From IMG/VR virus record IMGVR_UViG_3300032291_000616, positions 1 through 55,601 of that record: a DNA stretch of 55,601 bases, one strand, 5' to 3'. Position numbers and translations under genes: made by a program. Shown here one piece after another: positions 8,222 to 16,300 of this stretch; the stretch's first letter is position 1, and the number at the start of each line of letters is the position of its first letter. Under the pieces are notes generated by a model. The model did not search any database. It was not told the origin of the DNA and saw only the letters and a program-made list of their open reading frames with translations. The DNA comes from a virus.

Positions 8222-11200
8222 TTATTTTTTCATCAGCATCAGGCCACCACGACGGCGGCGTTCAACCTGCTTGGGCGTGTATATCACGGCGGCAGGCTTG
8301 CTGGCTTTCGGGTTGATGTAGCCCTCGTAGCCGTACTCGCGGATCATGCGCTCCATGTCAGTCAATTCCTGATCTGGAGACCTGATGCCAGCGTTGTACT
8401 TGGCGGTGAAGGGTGTGCGGTTCGACTCACGGGCCAGCGGCTTGAAGCGCAGTGGGTCGCTGGAAATATCGTAAAGCGATTCGGATTCGGTTCGGTAGCG
8501 ATTCACACCAAGACCCGGCTCTGGAGCGACTGCACCGGGTTCACCGGCGTAGAAGTAAGTGCGGGGCACGATCGGGTTGTCTGTGCCTTGCAGGCGTGCC
8601 ATCTCAGCGCCCTTGATGCCGGTTCCATACTTGGTCGGGTCGGTCACGCGCAACTCAGGGTTGTGGCTGAAGTGGGTCAAGGCCGACTTGGTGGTCGTGC
8701 CTGCCTGCGGTGTGATCAGCGGCTGGATGTAGTCAGGCATCCCACCACGGTACTTGGGATCGGAGAACTCGGGCGGCAGGAGGATGGCCTTCTGGGGCGC
8801 AAACTGGAAGCCACCAAAGGCGTCGCGGATGGCCTCGGTAGCCACGCGCTCACCCTCTTTGTCACCACGGCGGCGTGCCTCGATCTGCAACTCGCGCAGT
8901 TTGGACACCTCGTCCTTGAGGTTGACGTTGAGCGGGCTGTAGTTGACCAGTGAGTTCTGGCCGCGTGTCTCGGCAGTCATTGCCAGACGGGCCAGCGGGC
9001 TGTACATCTGCTGGTGGATGGCCCATGCCTTCTCTTCACCCAGCGGGCCGAACTCGTTGCCATAGATGGCGTGGCCCATGGCGTCATGCACTGCGCGGAA
9101 CTTCTCGTTCTCGTTCAGGCCAGTGGCATCGTCGACGCGGTTGAGGAAGTCGTGTGGGTCGCCGCCTTGGTAGACGTACATATGCTTGTTGCCGTGGATG
9201 TCCTCGAGCAATTCACGGGTGCCGCTGTAGTTGCCTTCGCCACCACGGTGGTACGACAGGTTGAACGGCAGGGCTTGGAACTGCTGATCGGTCTCAACGG
9301 CGAGTTGGCGGTACGCCTTCTCCATGAGGTCGTCGTAGTTCTTCGCGCCAGACTGCTCCAGCACGTCAGGCATGGTACGGGCGTAGGCGTCAAAGACAGC
9401 GCTCTTGTACTCAGGGCTGTCGGTCAGGGCGAGTTCATGCGTGCGGGCAATCGCGCTTTGTTTGGCGAGACTGCTCGGTGGAATTTCTGGCGCAGTGAAT
9501 TCGGTGCCCAGTTTCTCGCGGGTGTACTGCTGGGCGATGCGAAGCGGCTCGTTGAGGTTCGGGTCAGCGATTATTCGATCCACTTCTTCCGTCGGATAGC
9601 GTTGCGGAAGTCCGCCTCGAACGTCTCCTGATCCTGCTTCGAGAGACCCTTGGGCTGATAGCCCAGTCGCTTCTCGAGTTCCGCTACCCTTTGCCTTGCT
9701 CGGATCAGCGGCGGTTGGCCTGACTCTGAAGAATGGGCCTTCTTGTTTGGTTGCATACTTTGCTCCTTGTGGTGTCCCGGTCGATGCCGTCTTTGCCTCA
9801 GTGAGGGGACTTGACAGTTTACCAGACTTGTTTAAGTTTGTGTTGGCGATCTCGCCCAAGGCACCTAAAGTCTTCTGGCCGACCTGCCCAGTCTTGGCCG
9901 CGCCCTTGACCGCACCGGCAGGAGAGACCAGCGACAGGCCAGTCTCCATCATGGGGCGGTCTTCACCGCTCGTCATGTTGAAGCGATTCATCAGGTCTTT
10001 GATCTGCTCCGATCCACCAACAGGCTTTTCAGAAGCCAATCGGTTTTCGACTCGTTTACCACTCGCTAAGTCACGCACAGCGTCGACGCCCTCCAACCCC
10101 ATGTTGATCAGGTCAACAGGGGCACCGACCAGCGGAGCGATCATGCCCCGGTTGATGAGGTCAGTGAGGGCGCGAGGCTTTTTTAGGGAGCCGATCTCCT
10201 CTTTGCCTTGCTCTTTTGCCATGCGGGCCAGAATCTCGGCCATCAGTTTGGCTTTGGTCAAGCCTTCACCACCAAGTTCACTCTGGTCGACTGCGCCACC
10301 ACCATCGAAGCGGGGCAGATAGTTCATCATGCCGCTGTCGCTTGAGTCGGGCATGGTGTTGTCGATGTTCAGGTTGGGCACTGCGCCGCCTTGGGCCATC
10401 TCCACGTCACCGACGATGGCGGACGCAGGGATGTCGAACTCAGACCACTCGTCGCCCTTCTCGTAGCGGACACGGTAGCCGGGCTCGTAAGGTGTGCGCT
10501 TGGTCTTACCCGTCTCGGGGTCGATGATCTTCTTGCTCATCAAGTCGTTCATGTCCTCGCGCATCGGCTGATTGCCCACGCGGGTACGGTGCAGGATGGT
10601 GTAAGGCGGCTTGTTCTTGGCCGCGCTGTCCTTGGTGAACACGCGCTGGCCCTTGTCGTACTTGTAATCGAAGCCTTCCATTTGCTTCTGCGCCTCCATG
10701 GCACGGGCGCGGACAGAATCGCCCAGCGAGGTGTGGAAGTCTTGCAGTGTGGTCAGGTCTTTCTCGGCGGTCTGAGGCTTTGCCATGCCAGCCTCTTTTG
10801 CGGCCTTCTGGATGGCCTTGCCAGCCTTGGCCCAGCCACCACCTGCGGCCTTCCATGGCATGGGCTTGATGGCCCCGCCTTCGGCCTTCCATTGCAGGGA
10901 CTTGATCACGCCACCGTTGGCCTTGTTGATCTCGGTTGCCATGGCGTCGTGGTACGCGCCTTCGTAATCTTTGTCGCGGCTGGCCGTTACCTTGGTCACA
11001 GCGCCGCCCTTCTTCTTGAGGTACTGCTTGCCACGCAGGACGTCTTCCATCACCTTGCGTGGGTTCTGACCTGTCTGCTCGGCGGTGCGGCGGATCATGC
11101 GCTCGAGGTTCTCGACGTACAGTTCTGGCTTGGTCTTCAGGGCGGTCACATCAGCGGAGCCGTACCAGCCCAGTGCCTGCGCTTCTGCTGGGGCCATGCC

Positions 11201-12214
11201 ATGGCGCTTTGCACCACGTTGCCACAGGTCTTCGAATCCAGCATACTCTGAACCAGAGGGGGCGGCCTCCCAAAAGCCGGGGCGTTCTTTTGCCTGCTTG
11301 AGGCTCAACTTGCCCGACTCGACATCCTTGCGAGGGAAGTGCGTCGCGATGACGTTACCCTCTTCATCCTTCTCTACCAACTTCGATGCCAGCCAGCGCG
11401 GATCACCACGCTCGATGATCGGGCCACGCACAGCGTTGACGTCGACGGTCACGGGCTTGAGGTTGCCTTGGTAGTTGCGGTAGAACGTGCCCAACTTCTT
11501 GTCGGGTGGCAGTGCGCCTTCGATGTCACCGGCGGCGATCTGCTTGCCACGGGAGAAGATGTCACCCTGCGCCAGCGATCCATACCCGGGCGGCAACTCG
11601 ATGGCTGTGCCCTTGGGTGCTTCCTGCTTGCCGCGCTTGATCTTGTTCGTGAGGAGGAATGCGTCGTCCGGCAGTTGGCCTGTCTGGCTGAGGTAGTGCA
11701 GGTAACTGCCCATCTTGTTCTGCTGGTCGACAGGGTTGCGCTGAGACGCTGAGGCCATCTGAGCGAGGAACTGGTCGAACTCCTTCTGGCTCATGCCGAT
11801 GTCCATGGCGACCTGACGGATCGGCTCGGTGCCGTACCACTCCTGCACGTTCAAGTCCTTGCCTTGGTTGATCAGTTTGTCGATCTTCTTGCGTGCGGTG
11901 GGCGAGTCGAGCAGGTCTTGCATCCGCTCGGTGTACTTGGGTTGCTTGCCTGCGGCTCGGGCCTTGTCGACCGTTGGCATACGTGGCAGGTCTTTCTGCT
12001 CGACGCCCGGGGTGTACATACCCTGCGAACGTGGCATCAAGGGCAGGCCAGTGCCCGAGGGCGTCGTCATTGGTGCTTGCTTGGCCTCCAGCACCTTCTC
12101 GAGTTTGCTGGCCTTCTCAGCGGCTTTCTGAGCGGCGAGTGCGGCCTCCGCCTCATCGGATGCTTGTTTCATCACCTTTGCGAATGCCATTCCCGTCTTC
12201 TTCACGTCCGCCAT
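8222..12214 (-). CDS. Giant polyvalent virion protein (1330 aa)
   Basis: 1330 aa, the longest gene here. It has a charged helical N-terminus, and about residues 410-480 there are repeated KKKGGA / WKAEGGA / WKAAGGG patches. Around residues 1010-1130 is a domain with FRAVHDAMGHAIYGNEFGP and MYSPLARLAMTAETRGQNS, a pattern I associate with large polyvalent proteins of phages (possibly DUF7178). The last 150 residues contain GYEGYINPKASKPAAVIYT and end in RRRRGG. Co-injection with DNA is inferred from its size, location between terminase and portal, and mosaic make-up. No catalytic residues can be assigned with confidence. Confidence 0.75.
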   Translation of the reverse strand: MADVKKTGMAFAKVMKQASDEAEAALAAQKAAEKASKLEKVLEAKQAPMTTPSGTGLPLMPRSQGMYTPGVEQKDLPRMPTVDKARAAGKQPKYTERMQDLLDSPTARKKIDKLINQGKDLNVQEWYGTEPIRQVAMDIGMSQKEFDQFLAQMASASQRNPVDQQNKMGSYLHYLSQTGQLPDDAFLLTNKIKRGKQEAPKGTAIELPPGYGSLAQGDIFSRGKQIAAGDIEGALPPDKKLGTFYRNYQGNLKPVTVDVNAVRGPIIERGDPRWLASKLVEKDEEGNVIATHFPRKDVESGKLSLKQAKERPGFWEAAPSGSEYAGFEDLWQRGAKRHGMAPAEAQALGWYGSADVTALKTKPELYVENLERMIRRTAEQTGQNPRKVMEDVLRGKQYLKKKGGAVTKVTASRDKDYEGAYHDAMATEINKANGGVIKSLQWKAEGGAIKPMPWKAAGGGWAKAGKAIQKAAKEAGMAKPQTAEKDLTTLQDFHTSLGDSVRARAMEAQKQMEGFDYKYDKGQRVFTKDSAAKNKPPYTILHRTRVGNQPMREDMNDLMSKKIIDPETGKTKRTPYEPGYRVRYEKGDEWSEFDIPASAIVGDVEMAQGGAVPNLNIDNTMPDSSDSGMMNYLPRFDGGGAVDQSELGGEGLTKAKLMAEILARMAKEQGKEEIGSLKKPRALTDLINRGMIAPLVGAPVDLINMGLEGVDAVRDLASGKRVENRLASEKPVGGSEQIKDLMNRFNMTSGEDRPMMETGLSLVSPAGAVKGAAKTGQVGQKTLGALGEIANTNLNKSGKLSSPLTEAKTASTGTPQGAKYATKQEGPFFRVRPTAADPSKAKGSGTREATGLSAQGSLEAGSGDVRGGLPQRYPTEEVDRIIADPNLNEPLRIAQQYTREKLGTEFTAPEIPPSSLAKQSAIARTHELALTDSPEYKSAVFDAYARTMPDVLEQSGAKNYDDLMEKAYRQLAVETDQQFQALPFNLSYHRGGEGNYSGTRELLEDIHGNKHMYVYQGGDPHDFLNRVDDATGLNENEKFRAVHDAMGHAIYGNEFGPLGEEKAWAIHQQMYSPLARLAMTAETRGQNSLVNYSPLNVNLKDEVSKLRELQIEARRRGDKEGERVATEAIRDAFGGFQFAPQKAILLPPEFSDPKYRGGMPDYIQPLITPQAGTTTKSALTHFSHNPELRVTDPTKYGTGIKGAEMARLQGTDNPIVPRTYFYAGEPGAVAPEPGLGVNRYRTESESLYDISSDPLRFKPLARESNRTPFTAKYNAGIRSPDQELTDMERMIREYGYEGYINPKASKPAAVIYTPKQVERRRRGGLMLMKK

Positions 12215-12224
12215 ATCATCCCTT

Positions 12225-13634
12225 TCACGCCGCGTACGGGTTCACCCGCTTTGGTTGAACCTCAAGATAATCATCATCGTCATCATAACGAGGCTCGGGG
12301 TTTATGTCGAGGAAACCCATGTCCTTTAACAAACGGATCGCTTGCGTCGTGCTGTCCACGTAGTCGTCATGTGCCGAGTCAGGGAACGAGCATATCTGGC
12401 TCAGGAACCCTTCGGCCCAGTCCTTCACATACCCGGAACGCACACTGCTCTCAGGTAGCCACACACGGCCTGTCGTGAAGATGGACGCAGTGATCTGAAG
12501 GCGGGTCATCTTGTCGGCGTTGCCCGGGTTCCATGGCCGCACAGGCAGGTGCATCTGGCGCAACTCCTGCACCAGTGAGATGCCTGCGGCCTTGTCCTCC
12601 ACGAGGATCAGGTCGGGGCGCTTGGCATCCTTGCCTTCACCGTAGGAGACACGCCATTCCTCCAGCACCTTGGGCTTGAGTTGAGGGAAGGTCAGGTGTT
12701 CGGCCCAACAATCGATCAGCAGGACGGAAATTGGGCCATCCATGGGCTTGAACACGCCCCACGTCGTCATGGCCGTCGGGTCGTTGTACTGCTTGTCGGT
12801 GAAGGCGCAGTCGTAAGACTGCACGATGAACTCGAACTTGGGGAACGGCTTGTTGGCAGGCCACAGGCGGAACATATCGCGGGAAACGACCTTGCCATCC
12901 TCGAGGTCGACGATCTCGCCCAGCACCTCCTGCTGGTACAACTTCGATCCCTTGTACTGCTCCAACTGACGCTGGAACGTGGGCGCGAGGTTGTCCTTGT
13001 TGTCGTAGGTCGATGCACGGTCGATGATGACGTCGTCACCCTCACGGCCAATCAACTCGAGGATCAGGTCTTTCGGGCGGGGCGTCGTGGTCACGATCAC
13101 CTTGGGGCTGTCACCCAGACGCAGACCGAACTGCATCATGTCCCACGCCTCTTGGATGTAGTTGAATGCGGCCAACTCGTCAGTCCATGCGAAGTGGAAC
13201 TGCGGGCCGCGCAGACGCTCATAAGCGTCGGCTGAGATACCCCGGATGATCGAGCCGTTGACCAGTTTGATCTGGTGATCCTGCTTGTTGTAGTCAAGGA
13301 TCAACTGCTGGGGTATGCAGGCCAGCAGGCCAGACTGCCCCTCAAAGCAGGTGAACTTCAAGTCGTTGGACGTAGGAGCCAGCACCAGCGCACGGGAGCC
13401 GGGAACTACCCAGCACCACCACCACAGGGCTTCGGCGGCTGAACGGGTCTTACCCGCTCCACGGCCTGCCAGCATCATCCAGACGTGGTAGTCCTGCTCG
13501 AGGGGTGGCGGTATCTGGTAGGCGTGGGCACCGGTCACCCATGCCGTATGAGCCAGCACCGCGATGCGGTTGGCCTCGTCGAGGTTGTCGAACTCCTCGG
13601 CTAGGTCAGCGTCAAGGTGTTCAACCAGTGACAC
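12225..13634 (-). CDS. terL: Terminase large subunit
   Basis: 469 aa. The ATPase has Walker A AGRGAGKT (residues 56-63) and Walker B FHFAWTDE (about 146-153, Glu153 catalytic), followed by the TTTPRP coupling motif. The nuclease domain shows Asp275 (QSYDCAF), Asp347 (ILVEDKAAG) and Asp423/424 (AHDDYVD). These are the complete features of the Terminase_6 packaging motor/nuclease. The start is GTG at 13634, inside the end of the small subunit gene (14-base overlap); no nearby ATG exists. The C-terminal tail is very acidic (YDDDDDYLE). Confidence 0.93.
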   Translation of the reverse strand: MSLVEHLDADLAEEFDNLDEANRIAVLAHTAWVTGAHAYQIPPPLEQDYHVWMMLAGRGAGKTRSAAEALWWWCWVVPGSRALVLAPTSNDLKFTCFEGQSGLLACIPQQLILDYNKQDHQIKLVNGSIIRGISADAYERLRGPQFHFAWTDELAAFNYIQEAWDMMQFGLRLGDSPKVIVTTTPRPKDLILELIGREGDDVIIDRASTYDNKDNLAPTFQRQLEQYKGSKLYQQEVLGEIVDLEDGKVVSRDMFRLWPANKPFPKFEFIVQSYDCAFTDKQYNDPTAMTTWGVFKPMDGPISVLLIDCWAEHLTFPQLKPKVLEEWRVSYGEGKDAKRPDLILVEDKAAGISLVQELRQMHLPVRPWNPGNADKMTRLQITASIFTTGRVWLPESSVRSGYVKDWAEGFLSQICSFPDSAHDDYVDSTTQAIRLLKDMGFLDINPEPRYDDDDDYLEVQPKRVNPYAA

Positions 13635-14241
13635 GCTTGCCCATTTCCATTGCGCGGATCAACTCGAACAGTCGGCCACTGCCGGTCTCCTCGGTCTTGA
13701 TCGGGGCACCGTTGGCGTCCCCGGCGATGATGGTCTTGTCCCCGTACTTCTCGGGCTTCCACTTCGCCAGCAACTTCAGGCGGGTCTCAATGCGGAGTTT
13801 CGAGCGCTGAATGTGTTCGGTGTCCACCACGCGGGTGACTTCGATCTTGCCGTGGGCATTCCTGATCTCCCTGTCCATCCAGTCGTTGGACGAGTTGTCA
13901 GCGATGTCGAGGCATTCCTCGGCGATGTTGTCATATCCCATTTCACGGGCGCGTGCGATGTGTGCAGAAAGGTCTTCATCGCGTGCCATCCAAAAATAGA
14001 TGTTCCTCCACGCTGGCATACCCTCCATACGACATATCTCTCTCAATGGCACTCCCTCACTGAGGAGTTCGCATATCTTCTCTGCTACTACGGGATCGTA
14101 GGACGAGGGTCTACCGATAGCGTGCTTCTTGAGTTGTGTCTGGGCGTCGCCGATGACCTTCTGTACGGCCTGCTTGGCCTTTGCGGTCTCGGTCTTGGTT
14201 GCACGCGGCTTGCGTGGCTTCTTTGGCGTTTCGGGCGTCAT
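13621..14241 (-). CDS. terS: Terminase small subunit
   Basis: 206 aa with an ATG at 14241 behind AGGAGGAATAGGG. A basic N-terminus (KKPRKPRATKTETAKAKQ) precedes an HTH-like segment, YDPVVAEKICELLSEGVPLREICRMEGMP, and a helical core; the C-terminus contains LLAKWKPEKYGDK, a phrase common in small terminases of this type. It is expected to recognise the packaging site and recruit the large subunit encoded immediately downstream. It is the first clear gene of the long late operon. Confidence 0.85.
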   Translation of the reverse strand: MTPETPKKPRKPRATKTETAKAKQAVQKVIGDAQTQLKKHAIGRPSSYDPVVAEKICELLSEGVPLREICRMEGMPAWRNIYFWMARDEDLSAHIARAREMGYDNIAEECLDIADNSSNDWMDREIRNAHGKIEVTRVVDTEHIQRSKLRIETRLKLLAKWKPEKYGDKTIIAGDANGAPIKTEETGSGRLFELIRAMEMGKRVTG

Positions 14242-14428
14242 CCCTATTCCTCCTGCGAATGGTTGAAGTTGTGGTTCAGTTTATCCGATTCGCTTTCGTG
14301 ACGCTAGTGTGCCAACATGGCTGGAGCCTGCCCGGAATGTTTGCGAGACACCCGGTTGGGTTGCACCCACAGACGCCAGTCATCTTGGCCCCCGTTTTAT
14401 TTGATCGGGCGGGGAAACCGATTCGCTA

Positions 14429-14662
14429 TCAGTTCGCTGGGGACTCGCTAGTCTCGATCAGTTCTTGCTGGTCGGGGTTGCTGTACTGCTCCACTGCGGT
14501 GCCCTTGCTCAACTCATTGACGAGGTCATCTTGCGATGCCACGCGAACGGTCAGCATGGTGTTTGCCACATGGCTCAGTGCCTGCTGGCGCAGGCTTGCC
14601 TTGATCAGGCGGGTCTTGCCGTCGGGCGTGCCGACGAGGTAAATGCGCTGTGCTGTTGCCAT
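14429..14662 (-). CDS. Small conserved phage protein, unknown
   Basis: 77 aa, MATAQRIYLVGTPDGKTRLI..., behind CTGGAGAGTGAG. It has a beta-rich N-terminal half (VGTPDGKTRLIKASLRQQALSHV) and an acidic tail. It is the first gene after the promoter at about 14.7 kb and precedes the terminase genes by 187 bases. The pattern resembles small phage proteins that act on other proteins, but no family is recognised. Confidence 0.7.
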   Translation of the reverse strand: MATAQRIYLVGTPDGKTRLIKASLRQQALSHVANTMLTVRVASQDDLVNELSKGTAVEQYSNPDQQELIETSESPAN

Positions 14663-14690
14663 CTCACTCTCCAGTGTTGTTATGCCTTGA

Positions 14691-14706
14691 ATTTTAACAT
14701 GAAATT
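14691..14706 (-). promoter_or_regulatory. Extended -10 promoter, likely late-operon start
   Basis: Leftward, AATTTCATGTTAAAAT contains TGTTAAAAT, an extended -10, with no good -35. The 14-mer AATTTCATGTTAAA is identical to one in the promoter at 17209-17236. It lies between a terminator (14711-14737) and the first gene of the terminase block, so it is the best candidate for starting the long leftward late transcript. Confidence 0.5.
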
Positions 14707-14710
14707 GACC

Positions 14711-14737
14711 AAAAGAAAACCCGCTCGTGGCGGGTTT
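14711..14737 (-). terminator. Rho-independent terminator of the leftward early operon
   Basis: Leftward RNA: perfect eight-base-pair AAACCCGC/GCGGGTTT stem (14717-14737) with a five-base loop, followed by TTCTTTT. It lies after the last membrane microprotein gene at 14816. Confidence 0.75.
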
Positions 14738-14815
14738 CCGGTGTTGGTAGAGGGCACCACCCCTTGTTTACCGATTCGGTTTGCTTTCGCTGTAGGATCG
14801 CTACGCATTCGCTTT

Positions 14816-14962
14816 TTACATGAATACGAGTATACCCACACACAGGACAAATGCAACCCCTGCCAGTGCCTCGTTGATGATGTACCGGCGGCTCCGTTCG
14901 TAGTACCACTGCCGCTGGCTGGGCAGGTCTCGCATCATGTTGTCGATCTCATGCTTGGTCAT
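14816..14962 (-). CDS. Membrane microprotein (48 aa)
   Basis: 48 aa beginning MTKHEIDNMMRDLPSQRQWY. A charged N-terminal half with YYERSRRYIIN is followed by one hydrophobic segment (ALAGVAFVLCVGILVFM) at the very C-terminus, so it is a probable tail-anchored inner-membrane protein. ATG at 14962 overlaps the preceding stop by four bases. It is the last gene of this operon before the terminator. Function unknown. Confidence 0.65.
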   Translation of the reverse strand: MTKHEIDNMMRDLPSQRQWYYERSRRYIINEALAGVAFVLCVGILVFM

Positions 14963-15216
14963 TTGTTCATCTCCTCGATCAATGCCGCACACAATGCGCG
15001 TGCGCCTTCGTTGCCACCCTTGGCCGAGATGACCACGGTCTCACCCTCTACACGCACGCCACGCATCAGCGCCTGCCACGGTTTTGGCTTGAGACCCTCA
15101 TACCGACGGGACTCTTTAGGGGCGGTCAACAAACGCGCCCGCTCCGCCTGCCTCTGCTCGTCGCGCTGTCGCTGGAGCAATGCGTCTCCGCCAAACTCTC
15201 CTTCCCAGTCAGTCAT
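14959..15216 (-). CDS. Small hypothetical protein
   Basis: 85 aa. The N-terminal 45 residues are charged (LLQRQRDEQRQAERARLL). The C-terminal half (VRVEGETVVISAKGGNEGARALCAALIEEMNK) looks like a small alpha/beta unit. It overlaps both neighbours (upstream by eight bases, downstream by four), typical of this densely coupled operon. Family not recognised. Confidence 0.65.
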   Translation of the reverse strand: MTDWEGEFGGDALLQRQRDEQRQAERARLLTAPKESRRYEGLKPKPWQALMRGVRVEGETVVISAKGGNEGARALCAALIEEMNK

Positions 15217-15385
15217 GCTTCACCTCCTGCGCCTCAATTGGCTCGATGTACCGGTAATCCCGTGGATCAACCACAGAGACCTCCAAACTACCGTTGACCA
15301 GTGCAACCTTCACGAACCCTGCGCCGTACACGAGGGCGTTGTGGGTGGCCTGCTCATAGGTCTTTGCCAAGTCGTCTTCGGTCAT
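15209..15385 (-). CDS. Small hypothetical protein (58 aa)
   Basis: 58 aa starting MTEDDLAKTYEQATHNALVY. The ATG at 15385 is preferred over one two codons upstream because AGAGGG is seven bases away and because it overlaps the previous stop (ATGA). The sequence GAGFVKVALVNGSLEVSVVD suggests a small beta unit. Function unknown. Confidence 0.6.
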   Translation of the reverse strand: MTEDDLAKTYEQATHNALVYGAGFVKVALVNGSLEVSVVDPRDYRYIEPIEAQEVKHD

Positions 15386-15525
15386 GTCCATACCCTCTTG
15401 GTTTCGGGCGCAGGAGGCGCTTTCTCGGTTGGTTGAGGGGTAGACATAGCCACCCCGTAAAAAATCGCGCTGAGGGCGCAAAACAGGGCCAGCGTGATGG
15501 CCGTGAGCAGGATGGCTTGTCTCAT
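15382..15525 (-). CDS. Membrane microprotein (47 aa)
   Basis: 47 aa with one N-terminal hydrophobic segment (AILLTAITLALFCALSAIFYG) and a Pro-rich hydrophilic tail (STPQPTEKAPPAPETK). It may be a signal-anchor or a small secreted-type protein. It overlaps both neighbours by four bases. No clear lipobox is present (Cys16 is inside the hydrophobic run). Confidence 0.6.
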   Translation of the reverse strand: MRQAILLTAITLALFCALSAIFYGVAMSTPQPTEKAPPAPETKRVWT

Positions 15526-15740
15526 GCCGCATCCCCGTCGTCATCATCGTCGGGGTATTCATCCTTGTTGGCGCGGTCTTCGTCAGTTTCGATGGGCGTA
15601 TGCAACGCCTCGTATTCGCGCTTGACTTGACGGCGGCGCTCCTCCTCCGCCAGTTGCTCCGGGGTGATGGCCCGGAACTGGCGCATCAATTCGGACTCGA
15701 CTTCGTCGAACAGGTTGCTCATGTTGTTCATGTTGCTCAT
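15522..15740 (-). CDS. Small acidic-tailed protein
   Basis: 72 aa. ATG at 15740 is chosen because GGAGG lies four bases upstream and the ATG overlaps the upstream stop. A helical charged body (FDEVESELMRQFRAITPEQLAEEERRRQVK) is followed by an Asp-rich tail (EYPDDDDDGDAA). DNA mimicry or a protein contact is possible but speculative. Function unknown. Confidence 0.65.
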   Translation of the reverse strand: MSNMNNMSNLFDEVESELMRQFRAITPEQLAEEERRRQVKREYEALHTPIETDEDRANKDEYPDDDDDGDAA

Positions 15741-15931
15741 GATGCCTCCACCACGCGGGTCAGGGCGGCGATCATCTCGCGGGCCTCCTCGTGACTCAGC
15801 ACGCAGTTGGCACCGCCACCGTGCAGTTGAATGGACAGCCACACCTCGCCGTCGTCGTAGTAGTCGACGAACACTGTGCGGTTGTCGTCACGAGTGGTGA
15901 TACGGGTTTGCAGGTCTTCGGTTGTTGCCAT
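15737..15931 (-). CDS. Small hypothetical protein (64 aa)
   Basis: 64 aa, MATTEDLQTRITTRDDNRTV..., with a beta-hairpin-like stretch (TVFVDYYDDGEVWLSIQLHGG) and a C-terminal helix (SHEEAREMIAALTRVVEA). ATG at 15931 follows TGAGGAGAACACC. Function not recognised. Confidence 0.7.
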   Translation of the reverse strand: MATTEDLQTRITTRDDNRTVFVDYYDDGEVWLSIQLHGGGANCVLSHEEAREMIAALTRVVEAS

Positions 15932-15941
15932 GGTGTTCTCC

Positions 15942-16190
15942 TCAGTTGAAGTATTGATCGATCTCAGCGTTGATGCGGTCGTGGTCGCGGGCAGTGAGTT
16001 TTCTCTCGAGCCACGCGGCCTTGTAGCCCTTGCGATCCAGCACCTCCCACTCGGCCTCGCTGTAGCCGTAGTAGTCCATGTCGCTGTCGGCGTGGTAGTT
16101 GTACGAGCCTTGCACGCACTCGTAGTGGGTGACGCCGATCAAGCAGGGGATGCCTGCGATGGTGGTCTCGATCTCTGCTTCGTATGTCAT
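15942..16190 (-). CDS. Small phage protein (82 aa)
   Basis: 82 aa. The start MTYEAEIETTIAGIPCLIGV and the aromatic/acidic core (YNYHADSDMDYYGYSEAEWEVLDRKG) resemble short phage or plasmid proteins of unknown function. It is the first gene after the promoter at 16231-16260 and has an AGGAGAAGCG ribosome site. Confidence 0.7.
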   Translation of the reverse strand: MTYEAEIETTIAGIPCLIGVTHYECVQGSYNYHADSDMDYYGYSEAEWEVLDRKGYKAAWLERKLTARDHDRINAEIDQYFN

Positions 16191-16230
16191 TTCGCTTCTC
16201 CTTCGCTGTCCTGCTTATTGCAGTGATGCC

Positions 16231-16260
16231 AGTATAACACCAACTTAAACGTCAACGCAA
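16231..16260 (-). promoter_or_regulatory. Sigma70-like promoter with CTTAAAC box
   Basis: Leftward, -10 TATACT (16231-16236) is perfect. A TTGACG (16250-16255) is only 13 bases away, so TTGCGT (16255-16260, spacing 18) may serve as -35. A CTTAAAC box lies at 16244-16250. Compared with the promoter at 18542-18569 it looks like the same element lacking three spacer bases. Confidence 0.6.
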
Positions 16261-16271
16261 TACCCCGCAAT

Positions 16272-16292
16272 GAAAAAGGGGCTTTCGCCCCT
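16272..16292 (-). terminator. Rho-independent terminator after DUF932-type gene
   Basis: Leftward RNA forms AGGGGC-GAAA-GCCCCT with a GNRA loop followed by TTTTTCA. It lies 9 bases after the stop of the DUF932-type gene and before the next promoter. Confidence 0.8.
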
Positions 16293-16300
16293 CCTTCACC

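Noticed and set aside
7103-8953. Long plus-strand ORF (616 codons) opposite portal and polyvalent genes
   Set aside because: Shadow of high-GC coding sequence on the minus strand: Val/Leu/His-rich product, no ribosome site, no family features. The same applies to plus-strand frames at 9014, 10391, 11864, 16346, 36559, 39248, 40946 and 51621.
14317-14451. 44-codon plus-strand ORF with CPEC and CTH spacing like a zinc finger
   Set aside because: No ribosome site, opposite to the surrounding operon, and it overlaps the end of 14429-14662. A 35-codon Cys-rich frame on the other strand (14275-14382) is equally possible; neither has support.
14694-14909. 71-codon minus ORF
   Set aside because: Overlaps the well-supported 48-aa membrane gene (14816-14962) in another frame and covers the terminator at 14711-14737; composition is unnatural.
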